A stretch of 22,733 bases of DNA, taken from positions 1 to 22,733 of the forward strand of contig DATDME010000028.1 of the NCBI GenBank assembly GCA_036518915.1, given 5' to 3'. The stretch comes from GCA-016699105 sp036518915 (GTDB lineage Bacteria; Patescibacteriota; Saccharimonadia; UBA4664). The translations under genes and the position numbers were made by a program. Below the pieces are notes generated by a model, which ran no database searches, had not been told where the DNA came from, and saw only the letters and a program-made list of their open reading frames with translations. How positions within the stretch are numbered: position 1 is the first letter of the stretch; every line of letters begins with the position of its first letter. Shown here piece by piece: positions 1 to 6,828 of the stretch.

Positions 1-66
1 GCCCGCCGGTGGCTTTTCAAAGCCCATCGGCCTATACTGAGGGTAATCATAAGGGTTATCAAAACC

Positions 67-1377
67 ATGCCGACTTGGTTGAAGCGTTTCGCCCTAGCAG
101 TTGGCCTCACCGCCGCGCTGGCCGGTCCGGCCGCGGCCTCCTCTGAGGATTTGCTGTTTGGCCAGCTCCATGCGTATTCGGTGACCTTCCGCGGTAACGG
201 CGAAGCCATCGTGGCCGCGCGGCTTGTGTTCACTAATCACGGCTCAACGCCCCTAACCCAGCTAGCCTTCGCGGCGCCCGGCGCCACGCCCACCGAGCTC
301 GTCGCCTACCAGCAGATTATTACTAGCTCGCCCTGTGCCAGCGCGCTGATCTATCCCGCCCCGCCGTGTCTGCCGCAAGCGCCTGACTACACGCAATCGC
401 CCAGCGCCTACGGCTCAAGCGGTTCCACCTACGCCAAGGCCGGTATTGCCGCCACGGGCTCGGGGTACAGTGTGACGCTGCCCAAAGCCGTGCAACCGCA
501 AAGTTCCTCGGCCATTTTGCTATCCTATGCGGCCACCGGGTACGCCACTCGGCACTGGAGCGGACGTTACGACTATCACTTTCAGACCCTCAAGGTCGGG
601 GAGCGCGTCACCACCTCAACAGTGGCCATTAGCACCGATACGGACTTGTATTTGGCTGGCGCCGGCAGCGGGGTCAACTACAACCACTCCGCCTCCGCCA
701 GCGATTTGCAGGCCGGCGCCGTGGCCAGCACCGCCGCGCTAGACGCCGCCATGCTCAATACTATCGCCGCCAGCGTTGGTAACGACGGCCAAGTCAACAA
801 AACCGCCCGCAACCTGGCCGCTAACGAAAGTTTTAGCGTTACAGGCGCTTACGCCAGTGCCCGGTGGAAGCTGTACCTGGGCCGCTATGCCTGGGCTGCC
901 GGGGTGGTGCTGGTAATTGGGCTCGTCATTTTCTGGATTATGCAGCAGGCCCGCCGCCGTCCCCGCCGGCCCGACGACCCCGCGTCGTGGGAGGATCTGT
1001 TTGCCGCTGAGCCCGTAACGGTTGGGCTGGCCTCGGCGCTGGCTATTGGCGCGCTGGCCTGGGGCGTCACCAATTACCTGCCGAGCGGCGCCCGCGACAC
1101 CGACAGCTTCTTCCAACTCATGATCATGGTGTTTAGCCTGCTGATGTTCCTGATTTTGGCCGTCGGCCCGGCGGTCTGGCTGGGCGCCACCCGGCGCCAC
1201 TGGCGCGCGGCGTCATTGGCCATAGTCTGGGAGGTGGTGGGTCTACTGTTGTTGATTATGCTCTACGCCACCGTCATCCGGCCGACGCTGGCCAGTGACG
1301 GCGCCGTGCCGGTGGCCCAGCCCACGCAAATTAATGGTAGCGCCGGGGCGGCCTCATCGTCAGCCAGCGGATCGTAA
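67..1377 (+). CDS. Secreted/membrane protein of unknown function
   Basis: I do not recognise this 436-residue protein. It begins with a clear signal peptide (basic MPTWLKR, a hydrophobic run and an AAA-type cleavage region near residue 24). An extracytoplasmic domain of about 240 residues follows, rich in Ser, Thr, Ala and Gly, with two cysteines about ten residues apart near residues 90-100. The C-terminal third carries about four membrane segments (roughly 273-292, 317-336, 348-370 and 380-402) with Arg-rich cytoplasmic loops, and it ends in a Ser/Ala/Gly-rich tail. The layout of a beta-rich exposed domain on a multi-pass anchor suggests a surface or envelope protein, but no enzyme motif is visible. 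An AAGGG lies 11 nt before the ATG, and a possible -10 (TATACT) sits at 33-38. The next gene is dsbB-like, so disulfide formation in this protein is conceivable; that is inference. Confidence 0.75.
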   Translation: MPTWLKRFALAVGLTAALAGPAAASSEDLLFGQLHAYSVTFRGNGEAIVAARLVFTNHGSTPLTQLAFAAPGATPTELVAYQQIITSSPCASALIYPAPPCLPQAPDYTQSPSAYGSSGSTYAKAGIAATGSGYSVTLPKAVQPQSSSAILLSYAATGYATRHWSGRYDYHFQTLKVGERVTTSTVAISTDTDLYLAGAGSGVNYNHSASASDLQAGAVASTAALDAAMLNTIAASVGNDGQVNKTARNLAANESFSVTGAYASARWKLYLGRYAWAAGVVLVIGLVIFWIMQQARRRPRRPDDPASWEDLFAAEPVTVGLASALAIGALAWGVTNYLPSGARDTDSFFQLMIMVFSLLMFLILAVGPAVWLGATRRHWRAASLAIVWEVVGLLLLIMLYATVIRPTLASDGAVPVAQPTQINGSAGAASSSASGS

Positions 1378-1416
1378 GCGTTTTTTCAGCCGCTTGCGTC
1401 ATGCTCAAGACGCGCG

Positions 1417-1422
1417 TACCAT
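1417..1422 (+). promoter_or_regulatory. Possible -10 box of the dsbB-like gene
   Basis: TACCAT lies 22 nt before the ATG at 1445, giving a leader of about 15 nt that contains GAAAG as a weak ribosome-binding sequence. No convincing -35 was found. The short gap after the preceding stop (67 nt) also allows read-through transcription. Confidence 0.3.
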
Positions 1423-1444
1423 ACCAAACGAAAGCGAAAACACG

Positions 1445-1903
1445 ATGATCAAGCGCCTAACGGCCTATATCAAAATTGAACACCTCATTTATGGCGCTTG
1501 GGCGGTCGCCCTCATTGCCACCTGCTCCAGCTGGGTGCTGAGCGAAGTTTTTCATCTGACGCCCTGCATTCTTTGTTGGATGCAGCGCATCTTTATGTAC
1601 CCCCTGGCCGTCATCATGCCGGTGGGCATTCTGCGCAAGGATCCCGACCTGCCCTACTACGTGCTGCCGCTCAGCCTGACCGGTACAGTCGTCGCCTTTT
1701 ATCACTCCCTGCTCCAATGGGATGTTATCCCCGAAGCGGCCGCACCCTGCGTCAATGGCGTCTCGTGCGCCACCAAGCAAATTGAGGTCCTGGGCTTTGC
1801 CACCATCCCCTTCGCCTCGTTCATGTGTTTTCTCGCCATTACCATCGTGATGCTCGTTGCCCTCCGCCGTGAGCGCCGCCTCGCCCGGTCCCGCCAAGCG
1901 TAG
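1445..1903 (+). CDS. dsbB: Disulfide bond formation protein B (DsbB/BdbC family)
   Basis: This is a 152-residue membrane protein with about four transmembrane helices (near 15-33, 48-64, 72-90 and 120-140). The first cysteine pair is C41-I-L-C44, followed by W-M-Q-R as in DsbB proteins. The second pair, C102 and C108, lies in the loop before the last helix. DsbB-family proteins pass electrons from a DsbA-like thiol oxidase to quinone, so this protein should support disulfide formation outside the membrane. Its length matches the BdbC/DsbB family. The reading frame is open upstream to 1295, but the start at 1445 gives the expected short N-terminus (MIKRL) and does not run back into the previous gene. 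No DsbA partner is visible in the window. Confidence 0.9.
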   Translation: MIKRLTAYIKIEHLIYGAWAVALIATCSSWVLSEVFHLTPCILCWMQRIFMYPLAVIMPVGILRKDPDLPYYVLPLSLTGTVVAFYHSLLQWDVIPEAAAPCVNGVSCATKQIEVLGFATIPFASFMCFLAITIVMLVALRRERRLARSRQA

Positions 1904-1997
1904 TTTGTGGCGGATTGGGCTGGCGAGCGAGTTCCGCAACGAGGAGGACGGGGCCGCGTCAGGAGGGCTAAACCTAGCCTCAAGGCCAAAATTCAGG

Positions 1998-2003
1998 TAT
2001 AAA
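1998..2003 (+). promoter_or_regulatory. -10 box just upstream of the histidine kinase gene
   Basis: TATAAA ends 10 nt before the ATG at 2014, so a transcript would have only a few nucleotides of leader and no Shine-Dalgarno sequence. This matches the near-leaderless pattern seen at several other genes here. No clear -35 is visible. Confidence 0.4.
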
Positions 2004-2013
2004 CATAAGCAAG

Positions 2014-3705
2014 ATGAAGTTACAGGCGCGCTTCCTGATCCTCTTCCTCGTGCTATTCGGGGTGATTGGGCTGTTGCTTGTCACCCAGCGCATCTTTGAC
2101 CTCGACCGCTCCAAAGTGCTCCTGGAAAACGAACTGGTTCAGCACAAGGCCTACTTCGGCAAAATTACCTCGCTCGACGGCCAGCCGCTTAAATCGTTTT
2201 CCATCGACTACTCGTTTTGGGATGATATGGTCGATTTTGTGCAGACGAAGAACCCAAAGTTCGCCCATGACAACATCGACTCTGCCTTGTCGACGTACGG
2301 CGCCGATATGGCTTGGGTGTACCGCGCCGATGGCACCCTGGTCTACTTCAAGTCTGGGGACGACAATCCGGCCCTGTCTAGCCTGGGACTGAGCGCCGAC
2401 TATTTTAAGACCCTGTATACCAACCACCTCGACCACTTCTACCTCAATACCAGCCAGGGCCTGATTGAGGTGCGCGCCGCCACGATCCACCCGGGGTCCG
2501 ACCAAAAGCGCAACACCCCGCCGCAAGGCTTTTGGGTGGTGGCCCGCCGCCTCGATGATCAATATGCTTCCACCATGAGTGATTTGACCCAGTCCAAGGT
2601 CAAGCTGGGCGGACCCCGGGCCGATTACGCCGACCATCTGGCCAACAACGCCATCACCTTTGGCCAGCCACTCAAAGACAACGCCGGCAAGGTGGTGGCG
2701 GTTATTACTGCCACGGCCGAGGTGCCCATCGTGGCAAACCTGTCTGACCTGTATTCCCGGCAGCTATATTTGCTAATTGCCTTCGCCATCGCCACGATGC
2801 TCATGCTGGTGGGAGCGGTGTGGTACATGGTGCTGTCGCCCATGCGCGTGATTGCACAATCCCTGGCCCAGAGCAACCCAGCCATGCTCGATGGCCTGGC
2901 GGCCCAAAAGACCGAGTTTGGCGCCCTGGCCCTCACCGTCCAGCAATTCTTTGCCCAAGAAATCAAAATTAAGGAAACCGACTTCATTAAAGCCAAACTG
3001 GTTGAGCTCAACCAGGCCAAGAGCGAATTCCTGGCTATCGCCGCCCACGAGCTCAAAGGCAGCGTGGGTAACGTGCACGTCTTCTCCGAAAACCTGGCCG
3101 ATCTCATTGGCGACGCCCACACCACCCGCGAGGCCCTCCTCACCGAGGTTAAGCGCATTTCTCACCAAGCCCGCAAAGCCACCGTGCTCATCAATGATAT
3201 GTATCAGGCAAGCAAGGGCGGACAATCGCTCGTTCTCAATAAGACCGAATTTGATTTTGATGAGTTCATGCGTGACGAAGTGGCCGACGCCCAGTACTCC
3301 ACCAAACAGCAAATCGTGCTCACCGGCTACAGCGCCGCCCACGTTACCAGCGACCGCGACCGGCTCAGCCAGGTTATTTCCAACCTGCTCCGCAATGCCT
3401 CCAAGTATTCGCCGGCCGCCAAGGAAATCCGGGTGCTGCTGGGGCGCGACGGCAACCAGGTGGTGGTGCAAGTGCAAGACTATGGCATCGGCATCGCCGA
3501 AGTGGACCAGCCGCATATTTTTGAACGGTTCTTTAGGTCTTCCGGAGTGCTCGGCAACTACCCCGGCCTGGGCCTCGGCCTCTCTATCTGCAAGGAAATT
3601 ATGGGAGCGCTGGGCGGCAAGGTCTGGTTCAAGAGCGTGCACGGCCAAGGTTCGCAGTTCTTCGTGTCGTTGCCCGTCAGTTCGGCTTCAGTTGAACTAT
3701 CATAA
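2014..3705 (+). CDS. Membrane sensor histidine kinase with CHASE4-like sensor domain
   Basis: This 563-residue protein has a transmembrane helix at about 7-24, an extracytoplasmic domain at about 30-248 and a second helix at about 250-273. The extracytoplasmic part contains S-F-W-D-D-M near 67-72 and W-V-Y-R-A-D-G near 101-107, which resemble CHASE4 sensor domains. The kinase core follows: an H box with His345 (A-A-H-E-L-K), an N box near 457-466 (NLLRNASKYS), a G1 box D489-Y-G-I-G-I and a G2 box G518-L-G-L-G-L. It should autophosphorylate His345 and pass phosphate to a response regulator. None is adjacent, so it is an orphan kinase. The H box reads HELKGS where most kinases have HELRTP; the usual proline is missing, which could alter phosphatase activity. 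The signal sensed is unknown. Confidence 0.9.
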   Translation: MKLQARFLILFLVLFGVIGLLLVTQRIFDLDRSKVLLENELVQHKAYFGKITSLDGQPLKSFSIDYSFWDDMVDFVQTKNPKFAHDNIDSALSTYGADMAWVYRADGTLVYFKSGDDNPALSSLGLSADYFKTLYTNHLDHFYLNTSQGLIEVRAATIHPGSDQKRNTPPQGFWVVARRLDDQYASTMSDLTQSKVKLGGPRADYADHLANNAITFGQPLKDNAGKVVAVITATAEVPIVANLSDLYSRQLYLLIAFAIATMLMLVGAVWYMVLSPMRVIAQSLAQSNPAMLDGLAAQKTEFGALALTVQQFFAQEIKIKETDFIKAKLVELNQAKSEFLAIAAHELKGSVGNVHVFSENLADLIGDAHTTREALLTEVKRISHQARKATVLINDMYQASKGGQSLVLNKTEFDFDEFMRDEVADAQYSTKQQIVLTGYSAAHVTSDRDRLSQVISNLLRNASKYSPAAKEIRVLLGRDGNQVVVQVQDYGIGIAEVDQPHIFERFFRSSGVLGNYPGLGLGLSICKEIMGALGGKVWFKSVHGQGSQFFVSLPVSSASVELS

Positions 3706-3709
3706 GGGT

Positions 3710-3745
3710 ATGGGCCCGACGCTTGTTTGGTTTCGCAACGACCTG
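3710..3745 (+). pseudogene. N-terminal scrap of a DNA photolyase/cryptochrome gene
   Basis: Starting with ATG at 3710, 4 nt after the kinase stop, the frame reads MGPTLVWFRNDL. This is the hallmark opening of deoxyribodipyrimidine photolyases (x-L-V-W-F-R-N/R-D-L-R). Homology stops there: the frame continues with unrelated residues and ends at a TGA near 3778, just before a decayed insertion sequence. I read it as the 5' end of a photolyase gene, once probably co-transcribed with the kinase, whose remaining ~450 codons were lost in an IS-linked deletion. The match covers only 12 residues, but the motif is characteristic. Confidence 0.6.
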
Positions 3746-3828
3746 CTATATAGAACGCAACTACTTTTCAAGCTCTGAAATGGCCTCGTCTGATCTGTCA
3801 GCGGGGTCATTTTTGATGGCTTGGTTAT

Positions 3829-4413
3829 TTATATTTGGCCTCCAATTACTTTTCGAGTCTCAAACACGTTATTTGATTTGCGATTGACGTCCACTCCGAG
3901 ATGGACTTTGCACCAGGTCCGGCGTTTGCTCCAGCCGTGTTTGCGAACATTCCATTCGCCCTCTCCGTAGAGCTTAACACCGGTACTGTCGACGGCGATA
4001 TGAAGGTCTTCACCTGAGGCCAGCACTTAGCGAATCCGGCTGCTCATGGGGATGGCCAGGTCCTTCATGCGGTATGACAAGGTAGAGTAATCCGGGCTTT
4101 TGAGGTGGCCGCAGCCGAGGAGGAATAATAGCGAGTGGACGAAGCCTTCGGTGGCCCTAAGGGGTAAGTGGTAGATGGCTTGCATGGTCAGGGCAGTTTG
4201 GATGGCAATATCGCTGGAGGTTTTGGGATGGCCGGACTTACCCGAGTGGACAGGCCGGTTCCAGGCGGCCAAAACGTCGTCACTGAGCCAAACGATCACC
4301 GAGCCACGAGCCACAAGAGCGTCGTTATATTCGCGCCAGTTGGTCACTTTATACGACCGCTGTTTCTTTTTGGAGGGCTCGGGAGTGGTATCGGTTTTGG
4401 TGTTAGTTTTCAT
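3829..4413 (-). pseudogene. IS903-like (IS5 family) transposase, nonsense-mutated and truncated
   Basis: Reading from ATG at 4413, the N-terminal 128 residues contain S-Y-K-V-T-N-W-R-E-Y-N, V-W-L-S-D-D, L-P-L-R-A-T-E-G-F-V-H-S and P-D-Y-S-T-L-S, all typical of IS903-group transposases. An in-frame TAA at 4027-4029 stops the protein. Beyond it the same frame continues with H-I-A-V-D-S-T-G-V-K-L-Y-G-E-G-E-W and R-R-T-W-C-K-V-H-L-G-V-D, which holds the first catalytic Asp region of the DDE fold. The frame ends at 3829, so about 195 codons survive against about 300 in the family. The remaining catalytic Asp and Glu are gone. The gene is dead. Confidence 0.85.
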
Positions 4414-4452
4414 GTCTTAACGGTACGGCGGGATGGGGGACTCAACAAGGCC
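3829..4452 (-). mobile_element. Truncated IS5-family (IS903-like) insertion sequence
   Basis: The element carries the transposase pseudogene described separately. Its intact outer end is at 4452, reading inward on the minus strand as GGCCTTGTTGAGTCCCC, close to the IS903-type terminal repeat GGCTTTGTTGAATAA but lacking a few bases. A second copy of this end lies at 10731-10785 in the same orientation. The other terminus was not found. A weak resemblance to the repeat (GGCTTGGTTATTTAT near 3818) is not convincing, and the transposase lacks its last ~100 codons, so the element is a remnant. Confidence 0.75.
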
Positions 4453-4476
4453 ATACTGTAAAATTAATATGGATTA

Positions 4477-4505
4477 TTGTAAATCTTTATTTTATAAGAT
4501 AAAAT
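4477..4505 (+). promoter_or_regulatory. Promoter of the island operon
   Basis: TTGTAA (4477-4482) and TAAAAT (4500-4505) are separated by 17 nt inside an AT-rich patch at about 4455-4510, unlike the GC-rich surroundings. Transcription would begin near 4512, giving a leader of about 55 nt before the GTG start at 4567. The patch starts right at the IS end, so the promoter may have arrived with the island or been made at the junction. Confidence 0.5.
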
Positions 4506-4566
4506 TCTACTCGCCTGTCTTGATAAGAAAGATGGGTCCTTGACAATACGCAGAAGGGAGAAAGAC

Positions 4567-5256
4567 GTGATCGCTGACCTGACCCCAGCGGCCTTGCCGG
4601 CCGCGATCTGGGGGAACAAGGCAGCCCGGTTGAGCGAAGTAAGCTCGCTGGGATACGCGGTGCCCGCCGGCTTGTGCGTAACCTACGCCACGGCCCAGCA
4701 GGCGCCCAACTCGATCGCTGAAGCACTCGCCACCTGGCTTGGTCTCTACCAGCCTGACCTGGTAGCTATCCGCATGTCCTCCATCCACGAAGACCAGCTG
4801 GCAGCGTCCCACGCCGGCCAGACCACCTCGGTGCTCGGTTGCCGGCCAGATGTCGCCACGCTGATGACCGTGCTGGAGGACCAGATCCTGCCGTACGCCG
4901 CCCCTTGGGCGAGCCGGACCGGTGGGCTGTCGTTCATCTTCCAGTGTCAAATTGCGGCTCAGCTGGGTGGCGTGGCCTTCTTGACCGATGGCCGCCTGAC
5001 GGCCGAGGCCAAGCTGGCCTCCACAGACGGCATCACCGCCGGCCAGGCGCCGGATGTGACGCTGGACCTCAGTGGCACAAGCCTCACCGCCACTGGCGCC
5101 GTCTCTGCTGTGCCCGTCGCTACTCTCGCCCAGACACTAAAGATCGCCTGCGGCGGGCTGCGGCGGCACTTCAAGTTCGATATCGACCTGGAATGGGCCT
5201 GGCGACAGGGCGTGCTCTACACCCTGCAAGCTCGGCCCGTGACCACCAGCCTGTAA
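4567..5256 (+). CDS. PEP/pyruvate-binding (PPDK_N) domain protein, ATP-binding half of a dikinase
   Basis: This 229-residue protein matches the N-terminal nucleotide-binding domain of PEP synthase, pyruvate phosphate dikinase and rifampin phosphotransferase. G16-N-K-A-A-R-L with V-P-A-G-L-C-V-T corresponds to the family's GGKxxxL...VPxGFxVT. V66-A-I-R-M-S-S...E-D with S81-H-A-G-Q corresponds to VAVRSSA..ED..xSxAGQ. L207-E-W-A-W ... L-Y-T-L-Q-A-R-P-V-T corresponds to the domain's closing motif. The phosphohistidine and PEP domains found in full enzymes are absent, and the protein ends right after QARPVT. An in-frame TTG exists at 4540, but GTG at 4567 has AAGGGAG 7 nt upstream and is preferred. 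The next gene carries a phosphohistidine-like motif, so the two probably form a split enzyme; the substrate is unknown. Confidence 0.75.
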   Translation: MIADLTPAALPAAIWGNKAARLSEVSSLGYAVPAGLCVTYATAQQAPNSIAEALATWLGLYQPDLVAIRMSSIHEDQLAASHAGQTTSVLGCRPDVATLMTVLEDQILPYAAPWASRTGGLSFIFQCQIAAQLGGVAFLTDGRLTAEAKLASTDGITAGQAPDVTLDLSGTSLTATGAVSAVPVATLAQTLKIACGGLRRHFKFDIDLEWAWRQGVLYTLQARPVTTSL

Positions 5257-5266
5257 GGAGGTTGAG

Positions 5267-6157
5267 GTGGGTAACATCAGCAAACTGGCAGCCATCGGGC
5301 TGTTCCAGGAGTACGGCCTGGAGGGCCTGCCGGCCCGGGTGTACCCGGCCAGCAGCCGTCCCGGCCTCACTGAGCTCACTCGTGACTTCCCCGGTACGCC
5401 GCTGTTCATGTTGCGGACCGGCTCGGACGTCGAAGAGCGCAACCTGCCCCGCAAGGCAGGTGTGGCGCTGGCTGACGTCCCCGCCTGGGCCGCCGAACTG
5501 CCGCCCCGCCTGCATCTAGTGGTTCAGCCCTATGCCTCCGTGACCTACTCCGTTGAGTTGGCGTTTTGGCCGAACGGCTACATGGCGGAGCTGGTTCCCG
5601 GCATCTGGGAGCTCAGCACCGACCTCCAGCCCGCCGTTGTCACGATGTGGCAGAATGCATTGTCGCTGAGCGCCACTCTGGCGCCTCAGCCGGCGGTGTT
5701 CTACCTGCCGGACACCGGCTACACCGCCATGGCGGCCCTTGTGGCCGACTGGCAGGTTGTGGCCGTGGTCAACTGGGTGAGGCACCACTACGACCGCCTG
5801 GTCCGCCTGCATGACGGTCTGGGCGGTGGGGGTATCGGCCTCAAGCTGCACGATGCGGTAGGTTACGGCCTGTCGCCGCAGAACATTCGGGCCAACCTGC
5901 CCCCGTTCACCCCCGAGTCCATCGTGTCAGCGCCTTCCGGCCTGGCCATGGTCAGCTCGGTGAGTGACTCGCTGCCGCATGCCGACGCCATCCTCCTGGA
6001 CGTGTCGGTGGCTCGCGAGGACCACGCCGAACTGGCCGCGCTGATCGCCCGCCTGCACCAGGCTGGCATCGGTACAGTGTACTTGAAGTCGGGATTGCTC
6101 AGCCATCTGGCCATCGCTCTGCGCGAGGCTGGATTCACCGTGAGGAGATACGCATGA
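5267..6157 (+). CDS. Probable partner subunit with PEP-utilising-type phosphohistidine motif
   Basis: This 296-residue protein starts at GTG 5267, with AAGGAGGT just upstream and only 10 nt after the previous stop. The N-terminal two thirds are unfamiliar. I see R50-T-G-S-D-V-E-E-R and V86-Q-P-Y, with S-V-E-L-A-F and G-I-W-E-L-S, which hint at an ATP-grasp-like or substrate-binding fold. The extreme C-terminus, K274-S-G-L-L-S-H-L-A-I-A-L-R-E-A-G-F, closely resembles the swivelling-domain motif GGxxSHxAIxARExGI of PEP-utilising enzymes, with His280 as the phosphate carrier. Together with the upstream PPDK_N protein this rebuilds the ATP-binding plus His-domain layout of rifampin phosphotransferase-like dikinases, split over two genes. 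The motif is seen directly; the joint enzyme is inference. Confidence 0.6.
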   Translation: MGNISKLAAIGLFQEYGLEGLPARVYPASSRPGLTELTRDFPGTPLFMLRTGSDVEERNLPRKAGVALADVPAWAAELPPRLHLVVQPYASVTYSVELAFWPNGYMAELVPGIWELSTDLQPAVVTMWQNALSLSATLAPQPAVFYLPDTGYTAMAALVADWQVVAVVNWVRHHYDRLVRLHDGLGGGGIGLKLHDAVGYGLSPQNIRANLPPFTPESIVSAPSGLAMVSSVSDSLPHADAILLDVSVAREDHAELAALIARLHQAGIGTVYLKSGLLSHLAIALREAGFTVRRYA

Positions 6158-6828
6158 CACGCTTCTGTGCCCTTGTGGGCGCCGACGGTGCCGGCAAATC
6201 CTACCTGGCCGATCAGATCGCCCGGCACCTGACCGACACTGGCCGCTCAGACGTCGTAGTGGCCGCCAAAGACCAACCGTTCGACGGCGGGTCCCTGGCG
6301 GCGGCCCGACTCCTGGGCATGCACCGCCTGACCTGGTCCTACCCCAACGACGAGGAGGTCTGGGCCTACCCGCGTGAGTACTGGCTCTACCAGATCATGG
6401 CCTGGTTCACCCTGTTCTACGAGCAGGAGGTCCAGCCGGCGCTCGAGCGTGGCGCCATTGTGGTCACCGATGGGTGGCACTTTAAGCACCACGCGCGATT
6501 CCGCCTGGCCCCCGACCCGAACCTGGTCGCTCTGGCCGACCAACTGTTCGCCCGCCTATTCCAACCCGACCTGGTGTTATTGCTGGACACGCCGGCCAAT
6601 ATCGCGGCCGCCCGCAAGGCGGGGACGAGCAAGCCGTCGGAGCATGGCGCGTTTGACACTGGTTCCGGCACGCTGGATCCGGCAGACATGGCGGCCTTCC
6701 ACCACGCCCAAAGCACGGCCCTCAACGGTGTGCTGGCCAACCACCCTGCAACCCTGTTGCGAATGGAGCACACCATCACGCCGGCCGAAGCGCTGGCGCT
6801 CATCACCGAGGCAAGGAGATCCCGATGA
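6154..6828 (+). CDS. Thymidylate kinase-like P-loop nucleotide/nucleoside kinase
   Basis: This 224-residue protein has a Walker A motif, G9-A-D-G-A-G-K-S, at the very N-terminus, as in dTMP kinases. V104-T-D-G-W-H-F stands where the family has the D-R-Y/F substrate-binding motif, and P138-D-L-V-L-L-L-D-T-P is followed by A-A-A-R-K-A-G, the usual strand and start of the LID region. Length and order fit thymidylate or deoxynucleoside kinases. The altered DR motif (D-G) suggests a substrate other than standard dTMP. The gene overlaps its upstream neighbour by ATGA and its downstream neighbour by ATGA, so the three are translationally coupled. Context points to phosphorylation of a nucleoside or nucleotide made or used by the same operon. 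Confidence 0.75.
   Translation: MTRFCALVGADGAGKSYLADQIARHLTDTGRSDVVVAAKDQPFDGGSLAAARLLGMHRLTWSYPNDEEVWAYPREYWLYQIMAWFTLFYEQEVQPALERGAIVVTDGWHFKHHARFRLAPDPNLVALADQLFARLFQPDLVLLLDTPANIAAARKAGTSKPSEHGAFDTGSGTLDPADMAAFHHAQSTALNGVLANHPATLLRMEHTITPAEALALITEARRSR

Noticed and set aside
1377..1400. Terminator after the first gene (AAGCG ... CGCTT)
   Set aside because: The T run lies in the loop rather than after the stem, so it is not an intrinsic terminator.
4027..4029. In-frame TAA in the transposase as programmed recoding
   Set aside because: The transposase also lacks its C-terminal third, so simple decay explains the stop.
4539..4544. TTGACA as a -35 box before the island operon
   Set aside because: No -10 box lies at a proper distance; the predicted position falls on the Shine-Dalgarno/start region. 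The promoter at 4477-4505 is better.
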